64,000 bases of DNA from Hemibagrus wyckioides (Eukaryota; Chordata; Actinopteri; Siluriformes; Bagridae), in the NCBI RefSeq assembly GCF_019097595.1, contig NC_080734.1:7433392-7497391 (forward strand), in the 5' to 3' direction. The position numbers were made by a program, and so were the translations under genes. The stretch's first letter is position 1. Every line of letters starts with the position of its first letter. Below, piece after piece: positions 23,518-34,929 of this stretch. The notes below the pieces were generated by a model. It was not told the DNA's origin. It did no database searches and saw only the letters and a program-made list of their open reading frames with translations.

Positions 23518-23548
23518 GTTTGTTTATTTATTTATTCATTTGTTATAT

Positions 23549-23579
<31 letters not shown>

Positions 23580-23660
23580 TCATGCAGAGTGACTGTTCTG
23601 GTGAGTTTATTTATTTATTTATTTATTTATTTATCATGCAGAGTGACTGTTCTGGTGAGT

Positions 23661-23691
<31 letters not shown>

Positions 23692-23718
23692 TCACGCAGA
23701 GTGACTGTTCTGGTGAGT

Positions 23719-23749
<31 letters not shown>

Positions 23750-23790
23750 TTCATTATTTAGCATGCAGAGTGATTGTTTTGGTCAGTGTA
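23518..23790. repeat. (TTTA)n array with a repeated 26-bp spacer
   Basis: TTTA tetramers are interrupted four times by CATGCAGAGTGACTGTTCTG plus GTGAG, starting at 23581, 23635, 23693 and 23762. The fourth spacer is diverged. Unit lengths are 54, 58 and 69 bp because the tetramer count varies. This is a short higher-order repeat. Confidence 0.95.
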
Positions 23791-24060
23791 GAAAGTGAAA
23801 ATGTTTCATCACAAAAATAGATACAGTATCTTGATGAGTTACTGCATCATGGGCAGTTCTAATACATGTTATAACACTAAACCTTATAAATAATAGTACC
23901 TAATTCAGACACATGTGTAATGTACACAATCCTCCATTTACCCCAAATGTAGTTCATCAACTAACTAAACTATGTGAGAAAGAAAATGGTTCCATAAACC
24001 ACACAAGCAAATCTGAGATACTGAACAGTTTGGCTGGGTTTATGATGATTAAATAAGTTT
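23791..24060. other. Unassigned sequence
   Basis: No feature recognised. Confidence 0.4.
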
Positions 24061-24074
24061 ACACAATGAACAAT

Positions 24075-24405
24075 GTGTGCTTGAGTTAGCTAACTCACTG
24101 ATTACAGCTAGCTGCTAGCTATCTCACTGATTACAGCTAGCTAACTCTCCAATTACAACTTAATGTTTGCAGCTAGCTAATAAATGTTATGATAATGCTA
24201 GTTAACCCAGAGTTCATAGCTAGCTAACTCAGTGTTTACAGTTAAATGACATAATTTTTACAGCTAGCTAAGTCAGTCTTCATAGCTAGCTAACTCAATG
24301 TTTACAGTCATCTAAATCAACACTCACAGCTAGCTCAATGATCAAAGCTAGGTAATTCAATGATCACAGCTAGCTAACTCATCCTCACAATGCTAATTAT
24401 GCAAT
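24075..24405. repeat. Diverged minisatellite built on CAGCTAGCTAACTCA
   Basis: Roughly a dozen units of about 22-32 bp, consensus CAGCTAGCTAACTCAATGTT plus ATA or ACA ending, with point changes and some deletions. The AGCTAGCT core is palindromic. Confidence 0.85.
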
Positions 24406-24411
24406 TTAGCT

Positions 24412-24479
<68 letters not shown>
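24412..24479. repeat. (GATA)n microsatellite
   Basis: About 17 perfect GATA units directly after the GCTAGC minisatellite. Confidence 0.97.
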
Positions 24480-24806
24480 TCTAAATTTCTAAATTGCTCA
24501 TTTCCTTTGAATAGGACAATATAGTTTTAAGCTTTCAAACTTTTTTTTTAATTAAATCAAATGTACAAACTGGTTATTTATTTTTCCCCACATATACTTT
24601 GCCTTAGCCAATAGCCACCAGACCTCCCAATCAAGCTGATGTGCTTGAGATTATTCTTATCAAAACACACACAGCACATGTGCTCACCAGATGAGAGGAG
24701 AGAGAGAGGAGCTCCAGCGAAAATTGGATTAGCCTGTAAAATCACAGATATGCATCTGAGGACAGATCCCCAATTTGGATAAGAGACAGAAGGCTACATT
24801 CACAGC

Positions 24807-24810
<4 letters not shown>

Positions 24811-24838
<28 letters not shown>
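24811..24838. repeat. (TG)n microsatellite
   Basis: Fourteen TG dinucleotides. The flanks (24480-24810, 24839-25510) show no recognised feature. Confidence 0.95.
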
Positions 24839-24839
<1 letters not shown>

Positions 24840-25512
24840 TCTGACAAACTGAGAGTGTAACAGGTCTCTAAGCCTTTTCCAGTCCACTCGTACAGTGTGA
24901 AGTCCAGAGGTATGAATTAAGCCCGAGTCTGAATTGTTTGCTTGTCCTGCTCACTGAGGCACATTAATTAGTCATTATTAAACCCTAAATTAACCTCTCG
25001 GTGCTTTGCTATGTTTATGTTACACAACTTTAGGGCTCTGAAAAATACCGTTGAAGCTGGGAGGTGTAGTTGAGCCACTAGACCGATAAAGACATGCAAA
25101 ACAGCAACCAGTTACACAAGCTGAACTTAAATCAGGGTGTTGAATTTTTTCACCCATTGTGTTTTAACTTGTAGAAATATTCCCACTGGACTGACATGTT
25201 GATAACGTTTCCTTTAGATCCTGTGGGAAAACAGGTTTGCTGAGACACTAAGCAAGCATTCGTTTCGATCATCTTGCCAAGTTTTAAAACTCAAAACAAT
25301 AAAAAAGGTAAAATTGTTTGGAGAATGCTTCAGAGAAATGTTACTTACAGTGTCGAAGTACAGTCTTCATTCATAGTTTAATCATGTAATCTTCTAATGA
25401 TCAAGCACAACCCCCAAACATTACAGCAAACATTTATAAAGGTCAAAGCAATCAGTTTGTATGAAAATGTAAATGGATCATTTGGCGAGATGGTGTGATT
25501 TCTGTAGCTAGC

Positions 25513-25538
25513 TTATTATTATTATTATTATTATTATT
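25513..25538. repeat. (TTA)n microsatellite
   Basis: About nine TTA units. Confidence 0.95.
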
Positions 25539-25895
25539 CTGTGGTAGATTATATGAAAAACATTATATGGAAAAAGTCATGTTTTTAGTGAAAGTAGAAT
25601 TCTAAAAAGTTAGCCAATGTTTTTAAAGGGTAATCAACTAAGCAAACAAATATGTGTTTATGTCAGTAAACATGGCAACGCAACCGGTTTAGCAAAATAA
25701 TGACAGAAGATAGATTACTCCGAGCACTTTTCTAACTTTGCAGCTGTTTGATTGTTTGCTTTCTCCCCTGCTTCAGGATGCCTTATAATCCCCCTGAAAG
25801 AATAGGCTGTATTGAAATTTTGACAGAGCTTACCGTGGGATACGACGTGTTTGCTAACCAAAAGTGGAAAGTCGCATCTTACAGCAATTTGGTTT
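25539..25895. other. Unassigned sequence
   Basis: No repeat family or gene recognised. The last 150 bp are non-repetitive. Confidence 0.35.
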
Positions 25896-25897
25896 AA

Positions 25898-25952
25898 AAA
25901 GAAAGGAAAGGAAAGAAAAAAGAAAGGACGAAGGAAAGAAAAAAAGAAGAGT
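25898..25952. repeat. GAAAG-rich purine tract
   Basis: Imperfect GGAAA/GAAAG repeats, all-purine on the + strand for more than 40 bases with single interruptions. Confidence 0.85.
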
Positions 25953-25959
25953 TGGGATT

Positions 25960-27090
25960 CCCTAGTGTACCAGATGATACCAATTTACAGCATGTCTTGG
26001 TTCGAATCCAGCTGCAGACTTTGAGACTTTTTAGGGCTAACGCAGACTCAACAGGACAACTTGTGGTCCTGTTCTCTTCCAGCTCCGAGGCCTTGACCCG
26101 GTGCTCGGAGCTTTTTCGCTGGGTGATTGAAAGGCACCACACTTGAGAGCATCAGCGCCTCTCGTTTATTGAAGTAATACGTTGACCCAGTGCGCCGTGT
26201 GCCTTTGAGCTGCAGCCAAGCCATCTGAATCCACTCGGCTCAAATAAGGGGACTTAGCGTTCAAAGGAGCTCTGCCAAGGGACGAGTCCTTTTCGAGCTC
26301 TCACACCGAGGAGCGAAGGACAGCACCGGCGGCCTCGAAGAAACACAGCCAAGACGTGATAAATCAGCACTCCAGGCCAAAGCGAGTTTACCCATAATTA
26401 CTTCAACATGTCTCGGTTTATTTATTTTGTTGACACTTCTGAGTCCCATCTTAAGCGCCATCTCTATCTTTGGCCTGCACGTCTGTAAAGTGGCTCCATA
26501 TCAAAAAAACACTGCTGCAATAAACGGGAATGACAGATAACCGCACACTGCCTCATATCATTTAACCACCTCCACAGGAACAGTCGCTTATTTCTCAGCA
26601 GTACTTTATAGTGCACTACAACTCAATGACTTTTCCCAGTACGAACACACTCCTGGCCCTAAGAGTATACATAGTCTACATTATGAGTCATGGCCTGAGG
26701 TCTGTGGCACACAAGCACTTTGGTATAGTGTCCTGTCTTTTATTGTGCATTGTCCTCTTATTTGTGATTATTTTTTTTCTTCCTCGTCCTGTCTTTCACT
26801 GCACATCGTGCTCGGATTTATTTTTTATCAACGATTCTTTGTTTTCAGCTTAATTCAATTCATCCTCGGGTGTCCAGCCCTTTGCCAAATTATGCATGAG
26901 GACAAACATTTACATCCCTCATGGTTTTTGAAGGGAACAAAAATGAAAACGAACCTCTATTTTTCATTTCATCTACAAAAGCAATTGGCAAAGCAAGGCA
27001 AAAAAAACTGTCATGAGGAGCCAAAAGGTTTGCCATGACCTTTTCTGTTTTTTCAAATATTACCAGGGAGAAAATCCAAAAGCTTTTCAA
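25960..27090. promoter_or_regulatory. Candidate conserved non-coding cluster F
   Basis: More than 1 kb of mostly unique sequence. The 26100-26560 part is GC-balanced with TAATTA at 26395-26400 and TTTATTTATTTTGTTGAC nearby. The 26870-27070 part has AATTATGCATGAGG and pyrimidine/purine-balanced sequence. Open frames on both strands overlap and lack domains. Regulatory call by inference. Confidence 0.3.
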
Positions 27091-27109
27091 AGAGTACTAA
27101 AAAGGTTGG

Positions 27110-27415
27110 AAGCAAAAAAGTTGCTGGTTTGAGTCTAAGCCTGTGCCTGTGTGAAGTTTTACATGTTCCCTGGCTACTCTAAATCATCCCTGGATGTAAA
27201 TAAGTACATTATCGTTTACATTCGCGTGACTTACAGAGGTGTGTGAGACGAGGTGAGAATAAGTAGGTATCAGTATATTTGTGTCATGCCCTGAGTTGGA
27301 TTGGCTTCTCAAACAGACTGTTTATTAATCTTAATCTTAATCTTATTTTATACCCAGTGATCCAGGGATATTCTCCACATCCACCGCAACCCTGACCAAA
27401 ACCAAATTAAATATA
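27110..27415 (+). mobile_element. SINE family D, degenerate
   Basis: B-box relic TGGTTTGAGTCTAAGC, then GTGCCTGTGTGAAG, TTTTACATGTTCCCTGG, a diverged middle, and the family 3' landmark CACATCCACCGCAACCCTGA at 27378-27397. Older than the 16.1 and 56.9 kb copies. Confidence 0.7.
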
Positions 27416-28295
27416 TATAATACATACAAATAAATGCTAAAGAACTTTTTTTTAAAAAATGATTTCTAAGCATATTTCTCATGAATAATATAGTAAAACA
27501 AATACATCTATAAATATTTTTTCATGTGATAATGTAGAAGTATAGAAGAAACATGCTGAGGCTCTGATATGGGCTTTGATATAGTTAAAAAAAATGTCTA
27601 CAGAGGATTGCGTCTTTCAAATAAAATAGCACGTCCTGTCCGTTTTGAGTGTTTAACATGAATGAATATGCAATTAGGCATCCTTCTATCTAAAGGTGCA
27701 AAATACAGGAAGGAGTCAATGCTAATAGAGTAATTTAGCACCTGCAGTGTGATGTACTGTAGCCTGAAAGTCAGTCTTGTGAGCAAATTGATACAACCCG
27801 AAGTGCATGCATTAGCCACTTGAAGACGAAACGATCCCATTTCATTACATAAGCTAAGAATGTTTATCAAAATTATACCGTTATAAAATAATAAGATCTT
27901 TAATATGATGAATTCGTTTAATATTAGATATTTGCAGTACGTCTGAATATCCAGTGCTTTCATTAATTAAACAGAGCCTCGGAGAAGGTTTTCATTCACA
28001 TTTACCTTATTAACATAATGCGTACATGACATAATGACATAATGTCACGTCTATAGCCTTTTATTCGTTTCTTCGTTTCATATATTGAACAGTTTTTCAA
28101 CATGACTCGCTGTCTTCAGTCCACTGTAGTCTTCACGGGAGTCTCTTTATAGCCAAACTCCAATGAGAAGATCTCAGTTGCACACACTGGGATCCAGTCA
28201 GACGTGAGGAATCGTATGCAGATGTTTGCGGGTCGTATCAAAATGAAGTGATGACAAATATTTACTTGAAATGTGCTCCTGCAGAAAGTGAAATA
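27416..28295. other. Unassigned sequence
   Basis: AT-rich. The 121-codon minus-strand frame at 27598-27963 has no family signature and sits in AT-rich DNA, so I do not call it. Nothing else recognised. Confidence 0.4.
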
Positions 28296-28298
28296 GGG

Positions 28299-28349
28299 AA
28301 GAAGAAGAAGAAGAAGAAGAAGAAGAAGAAAGAGAAGAAGAAGAAGAAG
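28299..28349. repeat. (GAA)n microsatellite
   Basis: About 16 GAA/AAG triplets with one AGA interruption. Confidence 0.95.
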
Positions 28350-28795
28350 CCAAATGGCTTGATTAATGGAACAGCAAGCTTACAAATATCTAGTGTAGTT
28401 AAGTCCAAGTAAAAAATATAATATTAAAATAAATTATAATTAATATGATTGCTAAGAGTTTAACTACATTTTTGGGGTGCTTTTTTGGCATTTTGTTTTT
28501 TGTTTTGTTGTTGTTTTTATTCAATAACAGCACATCCCAAAGTGTTTTTTTTCCTCTTATACACAGGTTTAACAGGTTGCAGGTTATATCTATTGTTGTG
28601 AACTGTCCTTGTGACAAGGTACTTCCTGTTTTAGCAGCTATAAATGTTTCATCTTTTTTGTGTCAATAAGACAAACACAAAATTGCAAAAATAATTTTTT
28701 TTTTTTTTAAAAGTTAATTTTCTGTTATTGCAATGTTTTATTCCTCTTATATAACCTAGCAATTTATCATTTTACTGAGAAACTGGAAAAAGTTA
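28350..28795. other. AT-rich unassigned sequence
   Basis: Poly-T and poly-A runs (for example 28697-28710). No gene or repeat family recognised. Confidence 0.4.
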
Positions 28796-28799
28796 CTCT

Positions 28800-28920
28800 A
28801 AAGTTTTTTAGCTCTGCCTGAATTGACTTGATGGTGAAACTTCCTTCAGAGCTGCTGTTATAGGAAAATTCACCGTCACCTTCTGACCAATCAGATTTTA
28901 GAATTCAGTAGTCCTTTGTC
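28800..28920. mobile_element. Second fragment of the dispersed repeat seen at 4.6-5.2 kb
   Basis: CTGTTATAGGAAAATTCA is followed by CCTTCTGACCAATCAGA and GAATTCAGTAG. These correspond to words at both ends of the 4583-5225 element, here brought together as in an internally deleted copy. Confidence 0.55.
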
Positions 28921-30120
28921 GTAAACATATTTACATGTTTGCACCATTTCACATGCTTTCACATTCAGAGAAATTTCCCGTCTGGCATCGGTTGCTGTTT
29001 AAGTTGTGAGATCTCTCATTTCAGAGTCACTCAGGTCCAATCTGAAGCCCTTCACACATCAACACCCTTCTCTCTCCCACACATCTGACATGTATTAGCG
29101 CAGAGGGCGAAGTAAAACGTTTGTTTTTCGTCCCATGTTTTCGACGTCGTCCTCGCCCCTCGTTAAGGGCGGTCATGTTAAACCTCGTCACTCGTTCCAT
29201 ATGTGCTTTCTCAGACCACAGCTCATCACGGCACATATGACTTATGGCAGCCGAATCGATGGGATCTGAAGGAAGAGAGAAAGAGGGAGAGATGGAGAGA
29301 GGCATCTCTCGGCCTACGCGGAGCTCGTCAGATGTGGTCTGGCACCTAGTTCACACGGCTCAACCCGAGCCACACGCTGTACTCGCAGCCCTGCACACGA
29401 GAAGGGACATGGAGCACAGAGTCCAAAGCTCGCCTTTTGTGTTTACGTACAAATAAAGCCTGCCAAGTGACACAGACCGCATGAGCGAATCGTATTGCTG
29501 TCGGATTGCTGATCTTGTCATATCTGGAGTGAGTGATTATGCGTGACAAATTCAGAGAATTCTCAAACGGATACTTTGCTGCTCTGATGTATGAGACTGC
29601 AGCTTCCTGCCTCTGGTGTTCAAACACATCGGAAAATTAGCGAGAGCTTATTTTAATGACGGTGTCAGAGTGTTTAGTTTGGTGTAGAAGACATTAGAAA
29701 GTGAGAAGACATGAAATACAACTGTTCAAGTGTGGCAAAGTCTGTGGTGTACATTTCACTCTCTTTTCATTTCTTTTCTTCTCTGTTCAGAAATAACATA
29801 TCATAGTGTGAGCTGTTTTTTCTGTTTCTTTATGTGTGTTTAATACATAACAACTTTTATTAAACTTTCCTTAAAAAAGATGGATTCTGCTTTTTTTTTT
29901 TTTATGTTCTTTATTCTTTAGAGAGTTGGATGTTTAGGCTGGGATGTTTGTTATATTTGTTGTGTATGGTATCACTTTAAATATTCTTTCATTCTTACAC
30001 ATCTATTTGTGTCACTTGACCTTCTTTAGCCTACGCAACACACTGCTAAACATGTGCTTTCTGCTAATTTTGTTCTTTCTGTACTTTTTGCCTAGCAGTT
30101 TCTGTCTCTCTTTGTGTGTG
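28921..30120. other. Unassigned, partly complex sequence
   Basis: 29000-29460 is GC-balanced and non-repetitive (possible conserved block). 29640-30120 is T-rich with short homopolymers. No exon or repeat recognised. Confidence 0.35.
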
Positions 30121-30680
30121 TGTGTGGCAGGTGTGACACCCCCGCTCTGGCCGTGCGGGTGCGAGTGCAGGCGGCTGTGTAGATAAAGTAAAGCTCCCTT
30201 CCTGTGTGAGGTTAAAGCTGCGCCGTGTCACGGTTCTCTGCAGCACTGTTCTAACCACAGCCTCAGTCGCTGACGTCGAACCGGCTCCTCGTGATCAAAC
30301 CTCGCTCTCACACACTGTGGCGGAAACCCTGCTGCTGATCTCAGCTCAGCGCTAAAAGCTGACTCTCGGCAGCCCCTCCTGAGGCCGTCAGAGTTGCATG
30401 TGTGGTTAGACACCCAGGTGCTCCACAGCACAAGCTGCTTTGAGAACTTCCGCGCGGTTCTGGTCTCAGGAGTAATCTGATTACGTGCCATTACAAGGAG
30501 TGAGGTGTTACCGTTGAGAAAGTGGTTTCGGAGCGAGATCGCTACTGCTGATGCCCTCTTGTACCCCCTGAATCTAAGTCACCTCTCAACAGTCCATTAG
30601 CAAAGCCATACATCTTTTAGTGGCATTCTTGGGGAACATTACACATTACTGTTTAACTAGTTGATCTATTTTTAGTTATA
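30121..30680. other. GC-richer non-repetitive block
   Basis: GC-richer than its surroundings through about 30570 (for example GCGGGTGCGAGTGCAGGCGG). Overlapping short open frames on both strands have no recognisable domain. It could be regulatory or an unrecognised exon; I cannot decide. Confidence 0.3.
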
Positions 30681-30683
30681 AGG

Positions 30684-30684
30684 A

Positions 30685-30749
<65 letters not shown>

Positions 30750-30771
30750 CATACATACATATATATATATA

Positions 30772-30828
<57 letters not shown>
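30684..30828. repeat. Long (AT)n tract with ACAT interruptions
   Basis: About 145 bp of AT dinucleotides with a central (ACAT)4 stretch near 30745-30760 and one AACT break near 30772. Confidence 0.97.
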
Positions 30829-30830
30829 CA

Positions 30831-30925
30831 TAAGAATAAGAATAAAAAATAGAATATATAATATCTATGTTTTTATTATATTATATTATATATTTATTTA
30901 TTCTATTTTTGTATTCTTATTCTTA
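30831..30925. repeat. Inverted repeat able to form a hairpin
   Basis: The left arm TAAGAATAAGAATAAAAAAT plus AGAATA (30831-30856) is mirrored by TATTCTATTTTTGTATTC plus TTATTCTTA (30899-30925), with about two mismatches or gaps. The loop is AT-rich, about 42 bp. It directly follows the AT tract. Confidence 0.85.
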
Positions 30926-32155
30926 CTTTTTGGATTATTTGTTTATGTCCCAAGGACTTTAACTTTTTAAATTTTACTAACACCAATTATGTTCACAGAC
31001 CGTACGGATATTTTTTCCCCTTGTTATTTTAATATTGCTCCAATTCATTACTATTTATTAATTAAAACACACAAAAAAACACACTCCTCTATCAAAATGC
31101 AATGACTTTCCCCCCCCTAACCTCTGAACGTTAAAATATTTTGAATATGTCACAGGATTTGTAAAATTAAAATTAGATTAATGAATATCATCAAGACACA
31201 CGCAACAATCCAGTCAAATGATTGTAGACATGAGGTTTAGCCTAAAATTGTTTCATGCCTGTTTGGTTTTGTTGTTCTGATTTCTGTTTAACGTTGGTGT
31301 TACGTTTCCTGTTCTTGTTTGTCAGTTTTGGTATTAGTGGTACATCAAAAATATCTTCTGATTCACGACACATGATACAGTAAAACGTTTATATTTAGCA
31401 GCATTATAATAAAACATTTCCATAAACAAGTGATAGGTGTTTGTTTTGACCATCCGTTCTGCTATCCTTATTTTTTCATTCTATTTATTTGAAAACTTGA
31501 TTCGGTTTAGATTGTACATTATAACAGGAGCTGGCTGGCTAGCTGACAACAGCAAAAAAGCTAGTTAGCCAAATAGAATTAGTTATAACATGAAATTTTT
31601 ATGAAGATATCTTGATTTAGCTAGCAAGCTCATTAACAACAATTTCATCTGAGTATCCCAAATGGTCTAACAAGTTAGGCTGTCATGTGATGGAATGCTT
31701 TCAAATGACTTTGGATAATGTTAGAGCAGAAAAAACACCTTTTATATTAATTTACTCGACTTAATATTTAATCTACTGTTATGTGATTTATGTAGAAAGT
31801 TATGAAAATACAGAAAGGATTTAAGTATGTACTTGGGCAAATGACTCTGAATAATCATGAATCTGTAAAAAACAGAGAAGAACATGATCATAAAACATTA
31901 TGTTCAGGGTTGTTTGTGTAACCATCGTGTAGCTGTCTACGACTTGTATATCAAGTAGTAAAAAGTGAAGGTGCTGGAGCTCTGTTTTCAGTAAAATTCC
32001 CTGTTTGGAGATGTCCTGGAATCCTGGAAGGAGTGTTTGGATAAGTCTGAGGTAAAGTTTTTCCTATTTTCACCGAAAGACATTTTTCAGGACAGAGAGC
32101 TTTGTGTTTTGTTGTTTTTTCATAAAAATCAGAGAGAAAAATGTCCTGCAACTGG
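30926..32155. other. Unassigned sequence
   Basis: Contains C8 at 31110-31117 and GCTGGCTGGCTAGCTGAC near 31530. No gene or repeat family recognised. Confidence 0.4.
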
Positions 32156-32159
32156 ACAC

Positions 32160-32545
32160 CACTCATCATGGCACCTGTTAGTAGGTGGGATATATTACAC
32201 AGCAAGTGAACATTTTGTCCACAAAGTTAAAAGTTAGAAGCAGGAAAAATGGGCAAGCGTAAGGATTTGAGAGTTTGACAAGGAACAAATTGTGATGGCT
32301 AGACCACTGGATCAGAGCATCTCCAAAACTGCAGCTCTAAAAGTCCTTTAAGAATACTTTAAGTCTTGTATGTTGGCAGTGGGGCCCATGGAGGATCTGC
32401 TGCTAACATCTTGGTGCCAGACACCACAGCACAGCTTCAGGGATCTAGTGGAGTCCATACCTCAATGGGTCAGGGCTGTTTTGGCAGCAAAAGGGGGACC
32501 AACACAATATTAGGCAGGTGGTCATAATGTTATGCCTGATTGGTG
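32160..32545 (+). mobile_element. Internally deleted Tc1-like transposon
   Basis: The right terminal repeat is intact (GTGGTCATAATGTTATGCC then TGATTGGTG, ending 32545, with TA at 32546-32547). The left part starts inside the 5' leader at TCATCATGGCACCTGTTAG; the left terminal repeat is missing. The transposase start codon is at 32249, giving MGKRKDL, followed by a helix-turn-helix relic (QSISKTAAL in DNA terms: GCATCTCCAAAACTGCAGC). After a jump the last residues WVRAVLAAKGGPTQY and stop are read (32466-32513). The whole DDE catalytic core is deleted, so this is a non-autonomous remnant. Confidence 0.85.
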
Positions 32546-32659
32546 TAGTTACAGGTATAACCTGTAAGTAATAGCAGGAACTAACTTGCTTAGTGAACAT
32601 TTTTTCTAAATTTAAATAAATACAAAATTTTATGTTATTCTTTCTCCATACATACATCC

Positions 32660-32912
32660 GTGTTCAGTACCTCATATCCTAGACAGGGTGGCAGGAAGCC
32701 TGTAGTCTGTCACAGAGGACACTGGGCACAAGGCAGTGGACACCATGGAAGGGCATCACAGGGCATAATCACGCACACACTCCTTCACACGCACTACAGA
32801 CCAGTTAGACATGTCAATCAGCCACCAACACATGACTTTGGACTAAGGAGAAAAGCCCAGAAGGTAAGAAATCAAATCCCCAACCACCTCTAATCCACCA
32901 TGCCCCCATGTC
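32660..32912 (-). mobile_element. SINE family C, near full length, antisense
   Basis: The minus strand runs from a tRNA-like head (GGCATGGTGGATTAGAGGTG, weak B box) through CTCCTTAGTCCAAAGTCATG, GGCTGATTGACATGTCTAAC and CCTTGTGCCCAGTGTCC to CCACCCTGTCTAGGATATGA. Same landmarks as 3722-3937 and 15757-15925. Confidence 0.8.
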
Positions 32913-32944
32913 ATTCTTTCCTTCATGTTACTGTAGGAACAAAC

Positions 32945-33075
32945 ACTAAGGTCACGTCAAGTCAACTTTGTTCAGAAAGCACATTTTTAACACCACAAGA
33001 GCTGCCAAAGTGCTGTACAATAGAATTAATAATTCAACAAATAATTATACAGGGATAAGACCGACTAAAATGAAC
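32945..33075. mobile_element. Possible dispersed repeat fragment
   Basis: AAGTCAACTTTGTTCAGAAA and GCTGCCAAAGTGCTGTACAA resemble a repeat common in fish genomes. Recognition is by memory only, and family and limits are uncertain. Confidence 0.3.
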
Positions 33076-33306
33076 TCTTATGTAAACTACAGTGATGGAG
33101 TGGCATGAATTGGACCTTAGATGACTTGACTTCAGCTTATTAGACTTCAACTATAATTACGACACGTAATTTCTTTAGCAATTCATTACGCTTGGGGATT
33201 TAACTGTACCATAAACCAGCAGAGAATTCAACCCTAACTTTCAGGAGAAGTCGTGAAGCTCCTCAGACGAGAGCGAGAAACACCTGTATGTCATGTTATA
33301 GTGACC

Positions 33307-33328
33307 TACACACACACACACACACACA
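33307..33328. repeat. (CA)n microsatellite
   Basis: Eleven CA dinucleotides. 33329-34085 shows no recognised feature except A/T homopolymers near 33560-33580. Confidence 0.95.
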
Positions 33329-34090
33329 AGGCTGAACAGTTGCACAGATGATTTATGTAGTTGGTGGTAAAATGCTGGGAAGATTTGTTACTCAGATGAA
33401 GCGTTAATTACTTGTTGCTTTGATGTGATGTTTTCAGGGCCTAATTTACAAAAGTGTTTACATGAAGGTCTAGCACATGCAAAACAGTACTGCTGTAATA
33501 AAAACAGCGAGAGAATACATTTGTTTAATGTATTTACATGTAATTAAAATTGCTTGTGGAAAAAAAAATCTTTTTTTTTATCTGAATTTCAACCTTCAGC
33601 AAAGAGGTTGGTATATATGACTATAGTATTACTATCAGTATCCTGTTATATCTCAGTTCTTGAGAATGTGTGCTGAATTATCTGTAATATTTCATTTCAT
33701 TTCACTAAAGAAATGCCGATCCCAAAAATCTATAGGTGTTCATCACGCCTCTGTTTATACAAACCAACAGAACAAACCAGCAGGAAATGAATGCAGCAGG
33801 TGAGGAAACCTTTCTTAGTTTATGATCTATGAGAGAATTTGGTGTTTATATTGATAGGAAGCAATGCCACATAAAACATTTAACAACATTTATTCTCTTT
33901 TTAATTGTTTGCATTATTCACATAAGGTTGAAGGAGCGGTAATATCTTGTCTTGTAAGCCAGACCTCCAGTGTCGTGACAGAAGAAATAGCCAAGAACGT
34001 CTTAATTACGGAAAAAAGTAATTAAACTTCTTTTCTTTTCATCCTGCTGTTAAACGCATAAGTGTCATGTCCACTATGTCCACATCACAT

Positions 34091-34134
<44 letters not shown>

Positions 34135-34146
34135 CCACACACACAC
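34091..34146. repeat. Compound (CT)n-(CA)n microsatellite
   Basis: CT repeats to 34123, then CA repeats with one CCC break. Confidence 0.95.
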
Positions 34147-34925
34147 AGCTTAAAGGAGGCTCTCCTACTCACAGACTCTGCAAAGTAAACACCAAGTGTG
34201 TTCTGTTATCCTGGTCACCTAGCTTCCTGGTTTTGTGTTGTCTTCATCCATTGAATCCAGTTTATAGATCTCCTGATCTAACCCTGTTACTGACCGTGAT
34301 CTTACGTGATTTAAGATTGTTTGCCTAAAATGACTCCTTGCTGCAATTACATCTCTCTCAGCCCTCTATGTCATGACAGAGGGATTATCTCGTTGTTGTT
34401 TTTAAGACTAGACTTTTTCAAATCCAGTGGCTATATCTTAGTCCATAGAATCCTTTAGTCACGGTTCTCTTTCCTTCTGAAACTGGAGAACAGAAGTGTT
34501 GAGAGCCAATCAGGGTTATGATTCTGAAGCTTGGGGCCAGAAAAGTGTATAAAATATATCAAATGCTTTGTACCCTGTGGGCGACTCACATATGAGGCTG
34601 AGAGTAACTACTATGTACAGTGTTTAGAACAAATTTTCATGCTTTTTCGTGGATAAATATATTATATGATATGCATTTGGGGAAATGATATACTATATGT
34701 TTAGTACTTTACCTCTTGTCATTGTACTTTTAGGATTTTGTTTGAGTTGTACATGGCCAGAAGTGCTCTTTATTTGAGTATTTTTTATTTCTCTGTACAG
34801 ATTAACAGATAAAAGAGTGTTGGCAGAATAAACAACTATTAAATTCAGTGTTTTTGTAGAGTATTGTAGCTCCACTGATAGTCAATTAGAACTCATTTTG
34901 TGCACTTAATACCTCAAAGTATGAT
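34147..34925. other. Unassigned sequence
   Basis: No repeat family or gene recognised. Confidence 0.4.
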
Positions 34926-34929
34926 CCTT

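Noticed and set aside
23518..23790. Regular spacer/repeat layout, considered as a CRISPR array
   Set aside because: The spacers are identical and the other parts are simple tetramers. This is the reverse of CRISPR logic, and the DNA is vertebrate.
27598..27963. 121-codon minus-strand frame
   Set aside because: AT-rich, Ile/Leu-rich by composition, no family signature.
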